A DNA stretch of 21,619 nucleotides from Pseudomonadota bacterium (lineage in GTDB: Bacteria; Pseudomonadota; Alphaproteobacteria; Ferrovibrionales; Ferrovibrionaceae), in NCBI GenBank assembly GCA_021793055.1, contig JAJYTL010000017.1:1-21619 (forward strand). The letters are read 5' to 3'. Below are positions 7,377 to 14,979 of this stretch, piece after piece. A model generated the notes under the pieces. That model saw only the letters and a list, made by a program, of their open reading frames with translations, did not search any database and was not told the origin of the DNA. The translations under genes were made by a program, and so were the position numbers. Each line of letters begins with the position of its first letter. Position 1 is the stretch's first letter.

Positions 7377-8420
7377 ATGCCCGCTTCCCCGCCCTGGTGG
7401 CATCCCGCGTCCTTTACCCGCCGCCGGCCCTTTCTTGAGATTCGCGGCCGTTTGCAGGCAGAAATCCGGGGCTTTTTCGCGAACCGAGGTTATACGGAGG
7501 TGGAAACCCCGGCGCTCCAAGTCTCGCCCGGGCCCGAACCCCATCTTTTCGCCTTCGCCACCGAATGGCGGCTGCCGGCCGGCGAACCGGTCGCGCGCTA
7601 TCTCCATACCTCGCCCGAACTCGCGATGAAAAAGCTCCTGGTCGCGGGGTCGGGTCCGATTTTTCAGTTCGCGCAGGTGTTTAGGAATGGCGAGGCCGCG
7701 GCCACCCACGCCCCGGAATTCACCATGCTGGAATGGTATCGCCCGGGCGCCGATTACCGCGACCTGATCGCGGAATGCACCGATCTTCTGGCCCTGGCGG
7801 GCCGCGCCGCCGGGCGGGACGGGCTCCTCCGCTGGCGAGGGCAGACGGCCGATCCCGCGAAAATGGCCGTCCTCACCGTAGCCGAGGCCTTCGAGCGCTA
7901 TGCCGGGATCGACCTCATGGCGAGCTTGTCGCCCGCTGGCCAAGCCGATGCGGAAGCGCTGCGCCGCGCGCTGACCGCGGTCGGTCTTCGCAGCGATGCC
8001 GGCGATAGCTGGGACGATCTCTTTTTTCGCGTCGTCTTGGAGAAGATCGAGCCCCATCTTGGCTTTCCCCATCCGACGGCGCTTTGCGATTATCCCCTGC
8101 CCTTGGGGGCGCTGGCGCGGCCTAAGCCCGAGGATGGCCGGCTGGTCGAGCGATTTGAGCTTTACGTCGCCGGCCTCGAGCTCGCCAATGCCTTCGGCGA
8201 GCTTTGCGATGCCGACGAACAGGCGCGCCGCTTCCGGGACTTCGCGGCCGAGAAGCGCGCGCGCTACGGCTTCGCCTATCCGGCCGATGAGGATTTTCTC
8301 GCCGCGCTCCGCCACGGCATGCCGGCCTCGGCCGGCATCGCGCTTGGCTTCGATCGTCTCGTGATGCTGGCGTCCGGCGCGGAGCGGATCGAGGACGTGC
8401 TCTGGGCACCGGTCCGCTGA
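7377..8420 (+). CDS. epmA: EF-P--lysine ligase EpmA (GenX/PoxA, truncated class II LysRS paralogue)
   Basis: EpmA activates (R)-beta-lysine with ATP and attaches it to the conserved lysine of EF-P. At 347 residues the protein is a class II lysyl-tRNA synthetase catalytic core without the N-terminal anticodon-binding domain (E. coli EpmA is 325). Visible motifs are HTSPELAMKKLLVAG (77-91), class II motif 2 FRNGEAAATHAPEFTMLEWY (102-121), and motif 3 GIALGFDRLVML (320-331, catalytic R327). The ATG at 7377 is preferred because AAGG stands six bases upstream and the family N-terminus (WHPASFTRRRPFLEIRGRL) starts right after; the frame is open upstream into efp antisense. Adjacency to efp supports the assignment over LysS or LysX. 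The partner EpmB (lysine 2,3-aminomutase) is not encoded in the window. Confidence 0.94.
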   Translation: MPASPPWWHPASFTRRRPFLEIRGRLQAEIRGFFANRGYTEVETPALQVSPGPEPHLFAFATEWRLPAGEPVARYLHTSPELAMKKLLVAGSGPIFQFAQVFRNGEAAATHAPEFTMLEWYRPGADYRDLIAECTDLLALAGRAAGRDGLLRWRGQTADPAKMAVLTVAEAFERYAGIDLMASLSPAGQADAEALRRALTAVGLRSDAGDSWDDLFFRVVLEKIEPHLGFPHPTALCDYPLPLGALARPKPEDGRLVERFELYVAGLELANAFGELCDADEQARRFRDFAAEKRARYGFAYPADEDFLAALRHGMPASAGIALGFDRLVMLASGAERIEDVLWAPVR

Positions 8421-8544
8421 CGCGGCCGGTTCGCCGGCGCGATCGCGAAGCCAGCTGCCGCGGACCCCAAGGACCGCGCCTTGTGGCGGGGTTCGACGCG
8501 GATTTGCTATGCTGGAATTCGGCAACCGGCGAAGGGAGAGGACC

Positions 8545-9012
8545 ATGGCGGGAACGGTCGAGGCGCGTCTCAAGGCAAAAGGCATCGATCTGCCGGCGGC
8601 GCCGGCGCCGGCGGCGAATTACGTGCCCTTCGTCCGCAGCGGCGTGTTGCTCTTCATCTCCGGCCAGGTGCCGGTGGAAGGCGGGCGGCTGCCTTATGTC
8701 GGCGTCGTCGGCAAGGATATTTCTCTCGAACAGGGGCAGGCGGCGGCGCGGCTTTGCGCGATCAACATCCTGGCCCAGGTCAAGGCCGCCCTTGATGGCG
8801 ATCTCGACCGCGTCAAACGCTGCGTTCGTCTCGGCGGCTTCGTCCGTTCAAGCGCGGATTTCACCGAGCAGCCCGAGGTCGTCAACGGCGCCTCCAACCT
8901 CATGGTCGAGGCCTTTGGCGAGGCGGGCAAGCACGCGCGCGCCGCGGTTGGCACCAACGCGCTGCCGCGCGGCGTCGCGGTCGAGGTCGACGCCGTCTTC
9001 GAGGTCGCTTAG
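8545..9012 (+). CDS. RidA/YjgF-family protein
   Basis: This is a small 155-residue trimeric-type protein. Archetypal RidA hydrolyses reactive enamine/imine intermediates (such as 2-aminoacrylate) made by PLP enzymes. The fold is recognisable from FVRSGVLLFISGQVPVEGG (29-47), NILAQVKAALDGDLDRVKRCVRL (74-96) and the C-terminal HARAAVGTNALPRGVAVEVDAVFEV. R132 in HARAAV stands where RidA has the substrate carboxylate-binding arginine, so deaminase activity is plausible. It is longer than RidA (about 130) and resembles the roughly 150-residue subgroup with the LEQGQAAARLCAINIL helix. The start at 8545 has GAAGGGAGAGG just upstream. It lies 124 bases after epmA on the same strand; whether they share a transcript is uncertain. 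Confidence 0.9.
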   Translation: MAGTVEARLKAKGIDLPAAPAPAANYVPFVRSGVLLFISGQVPVEGGRLPYVGVVGKDISLEQGQAAARLCAINILAQVKAALDGDLDRVKRCVRLGGFVRSSADFTEQPEVVNGASNLMVEAFGEAGKHARAAVGTNALPRGVAVEVDAVFEVA

Positions 9013-9071
9013 ATCGAACCATCGTCGGTTTCGACGGCCCGCCGCGCGGTCGAGCGCCTTCGTTAACCGTG

Positions 9072-9116
9072 CTTCCCGCTCAGACGCTTAGGCAATTTTC
9101 CCACCCTTGCGGGAAG
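9072..9116 (+). repeat. 8-bp inverted repeat between ridA-like and rcdA-like genes
   Basis: CTTCCCGC (9072-9079) is the exact reverse complement of GCGGGAAG (9109-9116), with a 29-base loop. It lies in the 156-base gap before the rcdA-like gene. It could be a weak terminator or a leader structure. The loop includes an AT-rich stretch (CAATTTTCCC), and no T-run follows. Confidence 0.3.
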
Positions 9117-9168
9117 GCCACGGAGGCGTGACAATCGACGCTGGTCGGGCGAGTCGGAGAACGAGGTC

Positions 9169-9633
9169 TTGAGTGCATCGCAGGAGCCATCGGGCGGTCT
9201 GGTCGGGACGCGCTTCTTCTCGGGCACCTACGACGAGGCGATATCGCTTGCGGTCCGCACCCGCGATTATCTCGTGGGCGCCGGCGCTTTGGCGCAAAAG
9301 CAGCTCGATCCGGCGACGCGCGTGACCTTCAATCTCGAATCGTCCCGTATCGTCAGCCGCATCGCCTATATGATGGTGTGGCTGCTCTACCAGCGCGCCG
9401 TTCATGCCGGCGAAGTCGGTATCGAAACGGCGATTGCCGATTCGCCGGAACTCTGCGGCCTCGATTTTTGCAGCGAGTCATGGGGCCGCGATCCAGCACA
9501 GCTGCCGGGCGGTCTGGTGACGCTTTGGGACGAAAGCCTTCGCCTCTATCGACGGGTCAGCCGGCTGGACGAGATGGTGCGACGCGATCTGCCGTCGCCG
9601 GAGCGGGCGGTGGAGGCGCCGCTTCACCACTAG
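9169..9633 (+). CDS. RcdA-like protein (DUF1465), regulator of CtrA degradation family
   Basis: In Caulobacter, RcdA acts with CpdR and PopA as an adaptor that brings CtrA and other substrates to the ClpXP protease during the cell cycle. This 154-residue protein has the helical family core: FFSGTYDEAISLAVRTRDYL (17-36), FNLESSRIVSRIAYMMVWLL (54-73), then LPGGLVTLWDESLRLYRRVSRLDEMVRRDL near the C-terminus. The start is TTG at 9169 with GGAGA eight bases upstream; no in-frame ATG lies near. Length is close to the usual 160-180. No membrane helix or enzymatic motif is seen. The function in this organism is inferred from the family only. The clpP and clpX genes lie about 9-10 kb downstream. The next gene (cupin) is convergent. 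Confidence 0.82.
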   Translation: MSASQEPSGGLVGTRFFSGTYDEAISLAVRTRDYLVGAGALAQKQLDPATRVTFNLESSRIVSRIAYMMVWLLYQRAVHAGEVGIETAIADSPELCGLDFCSESWGRDPAQLPGGLVTLWDESLRLYRRVSRLDEMVRRDLPSPERAVEAPLHH

Positions 9634-9648
9634 AGCACGACCTCGGAA

Positions 9649-9684
9649 AGTGAGCTCACTCTTGGCACAAGATCATGCGCCAAG
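9649..9684. terminator. Two adjacent inverted repeats between convergent rcdA-like and cupin genes
   Basis: AGTGAGCTCACT (9649-9660) is a perfect 12-base palindrome. Immediately after it, CTTGGC (9661-9666) pairs with GCCAAG (9679-9684), and the stem can continue through CA/TG after one mismatch. The pair lies 15 bases past the rcdA-like stop and 51 bases past the cupin stop, a position suited to a bidirectional terminator, although no T-run is present. Confidence 0.35.
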
Positions 9685-9735
9685 TCATTGTGCGCTGGGC
9701 GTGGCGATCGCGCCGCGCCCCCGTCGACGGACAGG

Positions 9736-10158
9736 TTAGTCGATTTCCTCGTCCTCGGGCGGCGTCGTCACCACGATGAAGCGGAGGTCGGTGACGCCGG
9801 TGTTGTAGATCGCGTGCTCGACGCCGGGCGGAATGAAGATCACGCTGTCCTTGCGCACCACCTGCCGCTTGCCGTCGATTTCCATCAGGCCCTCGCCATC
9901 GAGCACATGATAGACCTGCTCCTGGATCGCATGGGCATGGGGCGCCACATAGGCGCGCGGCTGATAGACCGAGATCCGGTAATCCATCAAACGGGAACCG
10001 GCGGTCTCGGGGCGGACCAGCATCTTCGAAAAAGCGCCGCCGAGATGGGCTGGCGGCTCCTCCCACATCGCCTCGGCGACTTCCCGAATGACCGCCTTGC
10101 GCGGTGCCGGCTTGGCGCGCGATGCGGTCTTGGCCGGCTTGCTTGCTTTCGCTTTCAT
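9736..10158 (-). CDS. Single-domain cupin protein
   Basis: This 140-residue protein has both cupin motifs. Motif 1 is PHAHAIQEQVYHVLDGEG (73-90), with H74, H76 and E80 as metal ligands. Motif 2 is IPPGVEHAIYN (109-119), with H115 as the fourth ligand. A beta-barrel metal-binding protein is therefore likely; the reaction cannot be read, since such small cupins include isomerases, dioxygenases and sensors. The first 21 residues are rich in Lys, Ala and Pro and look disordered and basic, an unusual extension for a small cupin. The ATG at 10156-10158 is preceded by GAGGA four bases away on the minus strand. The gene lies downstream of fdhD on the same strand, after a gap of 135 bases with strong hairpins, so it may have its own promoter. 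Confidence 0.85.
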   Translation of the reverse strand: MKAKASKPAKTASRAKPAPRKAVIREVAEAMWEEPPAHLGGAFSKMLVRPETAGSRLMDYRISVYQPRAYVAPHAHAIQEQVYHVLDGEGLMEIDGKRQVVRKDSVIFIPPGVEHAIYNTGVTDLRFIVVTTPPEDEEID

Positions 10159-10250
10159 CTTGTCCTCACTGTCGTGACGGTCCGTAGATCGGGGGCGAAG
10201 TCCATCTTTCGCACATTTCGATCCGTTGCGGCTAGCGCTCGATGCGCTTG

Positions 10251-10274
10251 CGGCCCCGCCGCGCGGCGGGGCCG
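10251..10274 (-). terminator. Strong GC hairpin downstream of fdhD
   Basis: CGGCCCCGCC (10251-10260) pairs perfectly with GGCGGGGCCG (10265-10274) around a four-base GCGC loop. A second small hairpin (CGCCG-AAG-CGGCG) lies next to it, nearer fdhD. Read from fdhD, the stem is not followed by a T-run, so termination would be atypical; it may instead protect the fdhD RNA 3' end. Confidence 0.4.
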
Positions 10275-10293
10275 ACGCCGAAGCGGCGCGGCG

Positions 10294-11148
10294 TTAGATC
10301 AGGCGTTCGGGATGGGTATAGACCATCAGACTGTCAGCGCGGGCATGCCCGACGGCGGTAATCCCGGAAGCTTCCGCCATGCTGAGCGCCAAGGCGGTCG
10401 GAGCCGAGATCGCGACCACGAGCGGGATGCCGGCCGCGGCGGCCTTCTGCACCAATTCGTAGCTGAGCCGGCTCGAAAGCAGGGCGAAGCCTTGCGCCGT
10501 ATCGGCCTGCGCTTTTGCCAGATTGCCGATCAGTTTGTCGAGCGCGTTGTGGCGGCCGATGTCTTCGCGCGCGGCCACGATCGCGCCGGTCGCGTCGGCC
10601 CAGGCCGCGGCGTGCAGCGAGCCGGTATTCCGGTTCAGCGTCTGCCGCTCGGGAAGTTCGGCAAGGGCGCGGCGGAGTGCCGCCAGGGGCAGACGGAAGT
10701 CGGAGCGAACCGGAGCAGCCGGCCGCACCGCCTCGTCCAGGCTGTCGATGCCGCAGAGCCCGCAACCGGTGCGTCCCGCCAAACTCCGCCGCCGCTCGCG
10801 GAGGCGGGCGAAACGGGCCGTGGCGATTTCCATCTCGACCATCAGCCCGGCCGGCGTTTCCCGGACCTCGATGTCGTAAAGCTCGCCGGGCTTGTTCAGA
10901 ATTCCTTCGCTCAGGCTGAAGCCCAAGGCGAAATCCTCAATATCCGCGGGTGTCGCCATCATCACGGCGTGGGAGATGCCGTTATAGACCATGGCGACCG
11001 GCGCTTCTTCCGCCACCGGGTCGACGACGGCGTAGCGTGCCTCGGCACGCCAGCGCAGCGCCGGGCTTTGCACGACGGGCTCCGCGCGGCCCGTCGCGCC
11101 CGCCTGCGCGGGGTCGAGCTTCGCCGGTTTCGCTGCCGGTTGCTTCAT
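10294..11148 (-). CDS. fdhD: Formate dehydrogenase accessory sulfurtransferase FdhD
   Basis: FdhD transfers sulfur from the cysteine desulfurase IscS to the molybdenum cofactor of formate dehydrogenase, which is needed for activity. The protein shows the sulfur-carrying pair C129/C132 in GRTGCGLCGID, the N-terminal core EAPVAMVYNGISHAVMMATP and IEDFALGFSLSEGI, and the conserved REDIGRHNALDKLIG. The start chosen (ATG, minus strand, at 11148) gives 284 residues and has GGAGG six bases upstream, whereas the in-frame ATG 27 bases earlier (11175) has no ribosome binding site. The first 30 residues are an Ala/Lys/Pro-rich extension. No formate dehydrogenase subunit or molybdopterin gene is in the window, so its client must be elsewhere. 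Confidence 0.95.
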   Translation of the reverse strand: MKQPAAKPAKLDPAQAGATGRAEPVVQSPALRWRAEARYAVVDPVAEEAPVAMVYNGISHAVMMATPADIEDFALGFSLSEGILNKPGELYDIEVRETPAGLMVEMEIATARFARLRERRRSLAGRTGCGLCGIDSLDEAVRPAAPVRSDFRLPLAALRRALAELPERQTLNRNTGSLHAAAWADATGAIVAAREDIGRHNALDKLIGNLAKAQADTAQGFALLSSRLSYELVQKAAAAGIPLVVAISAPTALALSMAEASGITAVGHARADSLMVYTHPERLI

Positions 11149-11353
11149 CGCCTCCTCCGGAAAAGCGGTCGCCATTTTAGGCCGAGACCGCGGGGGGAGA
11201 AAGCCATTCCCGCGCTCTCGGGCCGGGCCGGACCGGGCCGCGGGGTTTACCGCCTGGCCGCAATGCCGGATAGTCGCCGCTGCCGGCTGCGTCCATATCG
11301 CTTGGGATTGGCACGGACGGCGGTCGAACAGGCCGAATCAACGGGGGATGGCG

Positions 11354-12109
11354 ATGTTCTCTCTTCAAGGCAAGGTGGCGTTGGTGACTGGCGGCTCGCG
11401 CGGCGTCGGTTTGGCGATGGCGAAAGCGCTGGCTAAAGCCGGCGCCGAGGTGATCGTGAACGGCCGCGCGGCCGATCGCGCCGAGGCGAGCGCGGCGGAG
11501 ATCATGGCCGGCGGCGGCAAAGCCGTCGCGCTGCCCTTCGACGTCACCGACGAGGCGGCGGTGAAGGCGGCGGTCGCCGATATCGTCGCCCGTCACGGTC
11601 GGCTCGACATCCTGGTCAACAACGCCGGCCGTGCCTGGTCGGCGCCGCTCGACCGCTTTACCACCGAGGACTTTACCAAGGTCGTCGACATCAACCTGAC
11701 GGCACTGTTCGTGCTTGCGCGCGAGGCGGCGCGGCCGATGGCGGCGCAAGGCTTCGGCCGCATCATCAATATCGCCTCGATCATCGGCATCGTCGCCCGG
11801 CCGTCGACGCCGGCCTATGCCGCCTCGAAACAGGCGGTGCAGGGGCTGACCCGGGCGCTCGCGGTCGAGCTTGGGCCGAAGGGGGTCACCGTGAACGCCA
11901 TCGCGCCGGGCTATTTCCCGACCGATCTCAATCGCGCACTGCAAAAGGACGGGGCGTTTTCGAGCTGGATCGCGACGCGCACCCCGGTCGGGCGCTGGGG
12001 CCGGCTCGAGGAACTCGGGCCGGCGGTGGTGTTTCTCGCCTCCGAGGGCGCGAGCTACGTTACCGGCCACACGCTCGTGGTCGACGGCGGTCTGACCGTC
12101 AGCCTCTAA
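11354..12109 (+). CDS. Short-chain dehydrogenase/reductase (classical SDR)
   Basis: This 251-residue NAD(P)-dependent oxidoreductase shows the cofactor motif TGGSRGVG (12-19), NNAG (89-92), and the catalytic residues N114, S142 (NIASIIG), Y155 and K159 (YAASK). The C-terminus has SYVTGHTLVVDGG. The opening FSLQGKVALVTGGSRG is reminiscent of gluconate 5-dehydrogenase and FabG-like enzymes, but the substrate cannot be read. Two ATGs lie six bases apart; the second (11354) is preferred because GGGGG then has six-base spacing, while the first (11348) directly abuts it. Cofactor preference is unclear: Asn36-Gly37-Arg38 after the second beta strand favours NADP(H). Its 3' end overlaps the convergent FAD oxidoreductase gene by 11 bases. 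Confidence 0.9.
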   Translation: MFSLQGKVALVTGGSRGVGLAMAKALAKAGAEVIVNGRAADRAEASAAEIMAGGGKAVALPFDVTDEAAVKAAVADIVARHGRLDILVNNAGRAWSAPLDRFTTEDFTKVVDINLTALFVLAREAARPMAAQGFGRIINIASIIGIVARPSTPAYAASKQAVQGLTRALAVELGPKGVTVNAIAPGYFPTDLNRALQKDGAFSSWIATRTPVGRWGRLEELGPAVVFLASEGASYVTGHTLVVDGGLTVSL

Positions 12110-13262
12110 CAGCCTCGGCACCGCCGCTGGCCGGTTTGAAGCGGGCGGGGGAGAGCGCCGCGGCCGTGACGCCGAGATCGGCGAGGTCGGCGGGGATGTC
12201 GCGCCCGCGGGCCAGCGCCGCCGCCGTGCGGCCCATGGCGGACGAGGTCTGGATGCCGTAGCCGCCTTGGCCGGCGAGCCAGAAGAAGCCTGCGAGCGCG
12301 GGATCGAAGCCGACGACCGGCGTGCGATCGGCGACGAAAGAGCGCAGACCCGCCCATTTCCGCTCGACCCGCGGCACCGACAGCGTCGTCGCCCCCTCGA
12401 TGCGATCGATGCAGATCGCGACGTCGATGTCCTCGGGCTGCACGTCGCAGGGCGCGATCGGCGTCTCGTCGGCGGGCGTCGCCAGGATGCGTCCGACCTC
12501 CGGCTTGAAATAGAACGTCTCCTCGGCATCGATCACCTGCGGCCAATCGGCGATGGCAAGACCGGGCGGCGGCACGAAGATGATCACCGTCCGCCGCTTC
12601 GGCCCCAAGCCGACGGGCGCCGCACCGCACAGGGTGGCGAAGGTCTCGGCCCAGGCGCCGGCGGCATCGACCAGAACCGGCGCCGCGAAGCTGCCTGCCG
12701 GCGTCTCCACCTGCCAGAGATCGCCCCGGCGCGCCGCCCGCAAGCCTTCGGCGGCAGTGATGACAGCGCCTCCGCGCCGGCGCAGCCCGCGCAGGAAGCC
12801 CTGATGCACGGCATGGACGTCGATGTCCATGGCATCCGGTTCGAGCATGCCGAGTGCGGCCTGATCGGGGCGGATCACCGGCACGCGCGCAAGAATTTCC
12901 CGTTGGTCGAGAAGCTGGATCGACGGCACTAGCTTGCGGCACTCGTCGAACACCCGCATGAGCTTCTCGCGCTGGTCGGCGCGGCCGATGATCAAGGTGC
13001 CGCGCGGCTTCAACAGCGGCTGGTCGCTGAAGCCTGCGGGCGGATGCAGCAGGAAATCCCGGCTGCCGGTGGTCAGCGCCCGGATCGTCGCGTTGCCGTA
13101 GGTTTCGGAATAGATCGCGGCCGAGCGTCCGGTCGAATGATAGCCGGGCTGGCTTTCGCGCTCGATCACCACCACTCGGGCCTCGGCTGCGAGCTCATAG
13201 GCGGCCGAGGCACCGGCGATGCCGCTGCCGACGATGAGAAAATCGGCTCGGGTCTCAGGCAT
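12099..13262 (-). CDS. DauA-like FAD-dependent D-amino-acid dehydrogenase/oxidase family protein
   Basis: This 387-residue DAO-fold flavoenzyme should oxidise an amino or hydroxy acid using FAD. The FAD motif is VGSGIAGASAAYEL (G12, G14, G17), ending in E34 of VVVIERE. The closest family I recognise is Pseudomonas D-arginine dehydrogenase DauA: PGYHSTGRSAA (39-49), LTTGSRDFLLHPPAGF, IDVHAVHQGFLRGLRR, GLGPKRRTVIIF, AGLRSFVADR and GGYGIQTSSAMG match in order. However, the DauA substrate-site residues Glu87 and His48 correspond here to Thr89 and Ile50 (alignment from memory), while Tyr53 is kept as Tyr55. D-arginine is therefore not a safe substrate call. There is no signal peptide. The start ATG at 13262 has only a weak GGAA upstream. 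Confidence 0.88.
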   Translation of the reverse strand: MPETRADFLIVGSGIAGASAAYELAAEARVVVIERESQPGYHSTGRSAAIYSETYGNATIRALTTGSRDFLLHPPAGFSDQPLLKPRGTLIIGRADQREKLMRVFDECRKLVPSIQLLDQREILARVPVIRPDQAALGMLEPDAMDIDVHAVHQGFLRGLRRRGGAVITAAEGLRAARRGDLWQVETPAGSFAAPVLVDAAGAWAETFATLCGAAPVGLGPKRRTVIIFVPPPGLAIADWPQVIDAEETFYFKPEVGRILATPADETPIAPCDVQPEDIDVAICIDRIEGATTLSVPRVERKWAGLRSFVADRTPVVGFDPALAGFFWLAGQGGYGIQTSSAMGRTAAALARGRDIPADLADLGVTAAALSPARFKPASGGAEAVRG

Positions 13263-13408
13263 GCGAATTCCAGATCACGCGACGGGCCTTGTCTAGAGAG
13301 GATTGTCTTGAGGTCGGGGGATCATAACACCCGAGGCGGTGGATGGAAGTTGCCGCCGCGCGCGCCTGAGGCGAGAATGATGCATGGCTCGGATCGGATG
13401 AGGGCCCG

Positions 13409-14905
13409 GTGGCGGTCGAATCAGCGCTTCTTACGGTCGGCGAATGTTACGCGGCGGATCGGCTCGCGGCGGAAAGGGGCGTTCCGAGCCTCGACTTGAT
13501 GGAGGCCGCCGGCCGCGCGGTGGCGGAAGAGATCCGCCGCCGGTTTCCGCCGGCGCCGGTCGCGGTTCTCTGCGGTCCCGGCAACAACGGCGGCGACGGC
13601 TTCGTCGTCGCGCGCCACCTGCAAGCCGCGGGCTATCCGGTCAAGGTTGCGCTGCTTGGGCCGCTTGCGGCGCTCAAGGGCGACGCGGCGGCCATGGCCG
13701 CGCGCTGGAACGGCGACGTCTCGCCGCTCGGTCCGGAAGTCTTGGCCGGCGCCGGGCTGATTGTCGACGCGCTGTTCGGCGCCGGTCTGGCGCGGCCCTT
13801 GTCGGGGACCGCGGCCGAGACGGTCGAAGCCACCAACGCGAGCCGGATTCCGATCGTTGCGGTCGATATCCCGAGCGGCATCGCCGGCGACAGCGGCGCG
13901 GTTTCGGGCCCGGCGGTCCAGGCGGCGCTGACCGTGACCTTCTTTCGCCGCAAGCCCGGCCATCTGCTGTTTCCTGGCCGTGCGCTCGCAGGCGAGGTGG
14001 TGACGCGTGACATCGGTATCCCCGACGCGGTGTTGGCGGCGCTCCGGCCGAACCTGTGCGCCAACGGCCCCGCGCTTTGGCAGTCGGCCTATCCCTGGCC
14101 GCGCCTTGACGGCCATAAATATCATCGCGGCCATGCCCTGGTGATCTCCGGCGGCGCCGGCACCACCGGGGCGGCGCGGCTCGCGGCGCGGGCGGCGCTT
14201 CGCGTCGGCACCGGGCTCGTCAGTGTCGCGGGGCCTCGCTCGGCGCTTTTGGTCCTCGCGGCACAACTAACGGCGGTGATGACCTTGAGCTTCGAGGGCG
14301 CGGATGGGCTGCGGGCTCTGTTGCGGGACAAACGGCGCAACGCGGTTCTGCTCGGCCCGGGCAATGGCGTCGGCGCCGCGACCCGGGCCAACGTGCTGGC
14401 CGCGCTCGAGACTGCGCGGCCGGTGGTGCTCGATGCCGATGCGCTGACCAGTTTCGCCGATTGCCGCGACGCGCTTTTTGGCGCCGCCAAGGGCGAGCTG
14501 GTGCTAACCCCGCACGAGGGCGAGTTCGCGCGACTTTTTGACGCAGCGGGCGACAAACTTAGCCGCGCCCGGTCGGCGGCGCGGCAGGTCGGCGCGGTGG
14601 TGCTGCTCAAGGGGCCGGATACGGTGATCGCTGCGCCCGACGGGCGCGCCGCGATCAACGACAATGCGCCGCCCGAGCTCGCGACGGCCGGCGCCGGCGA
14701 CGTGCTTGGCGGCTTCGTGCTCGGTCTTCTCGCCCAGGGCATGCCCCCCTTCGAGGCGGCGGCGGCGGCGACCTGGCTCCACGGCGAGGCGGCGCGGGCC
14801 TTCGGCCCCGGCCTGATTGCCGAAGATTTGAGCGAAACCCTGCCCCAGGTTCTGCGTTGGCTCAAAGAACGGGCAGGCCCCGGGGTGACCCTCGATCGGA
14901 CGTGA
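13409..14905 (+). CDS. nnr: Bifunctional NAD(P)H-hydrate epimerase / ADP-dependent NAD(P)H-hydrate dehydratase
   Basis: This repair enzyme restores damaged, hydrated NADH and NADPH. The N-terminal domain (about 1-215, YjeF_N) epimerises the hydrate; it shows GPGNNGGDGFVVARHL (56-71), D120 in DALFGAGL and DIPSG (153-157). The C-terminal domain (about 225-490, ribokinase-like) dehydrates the S form using ADP; it shows LLGPGNGVG, VVLDADALT, LTPHEGEFARLF, LLKGPDTVI and the catalytic TAGAGDVLGG (426-435, D431). The 498-residue length fits the fused form. The start is GTG at 13409 with GAGGG four bases upstream; the N-terminal LLTVGECYAADRLA follows directly. The malonyl-CoA decarboxylase gene begins 74 bases downstream, so co-transcription is possible. 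Confidence 0.95.
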   Translation: MAVESALLTVGECYAADRLAAERGVPSLDLMEAAGRAVAEEIRRRFPPAPVAVLCGPGNNGGDGFVVARHLQAAGYPVKVALLGPLAALKGDAAAMAARWNGDVSPLGPEVLAGAGLIVDALFGAGLARPLSGTAAETVEATNASRIPIVAVDIPSGIAGDSGAVSGPAVQAALTVTFFRRKPGHLLFPGRALAGEVVTRDIGIPDAVLAALRPNLCANGPALWQSAYPWPRLDGHKYHRGHALVISGGAGTTGAARLAARAALRVGTGLVSVAGPRSALLVLAAQLTAVMTLSFEGADGLRALLRDKRRNAVLLGPGNGVGAATRANVLAALETARPVVLDADALTSFADCRDALFGAAKGELVLTPHEGEFARLFDAAGDKLSRARSAARQVGAVVLLKGPDTVIAAPDGRAAINDNAPPELATAGAGDVLGGFVLGLLAQGMPPFEAAAAATWLHGEAARAFGPGLIAEDLSETLPQVLRWLKERAGPGVTLDRT

Positions 14906-14979
14906 TCCGGCCGCGGGGGAAATCGCCTTAATCCTTGTCGCCTCTTGCGAAAAAGGCGCCGTTCGAGGACACTCGGGCG

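Noticed and set aside
9063..9077. TTAA near the rcdA-like gene as a CtrA-binding half site
   Set aside because: The second TTAA seven bases further on is absent, so the CtrA full-site pattern is not met.
11308..11325. Sigma-54-like TTGGCACGG upstream of the SDR gene
   Set aside because: The -24 half is good, but the required GC of the -12 element is not at the correct spacing (GCGGT instead of TTGCW).
9688..11436. Plus-strand open frame of 582 codons across the cupin and fdhD genes
   Set aside because: It runs opposite two recognisable genes and through their intergenic hairpins, and its translation has no family features.
13263..13408. Promoters for the divergent DauA-like and nnr genes
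   Set aside because: TTGTCT and CATAAC sequences occur, but only about 14 bases apart; no pair with acceptable spacing was found on either strand.
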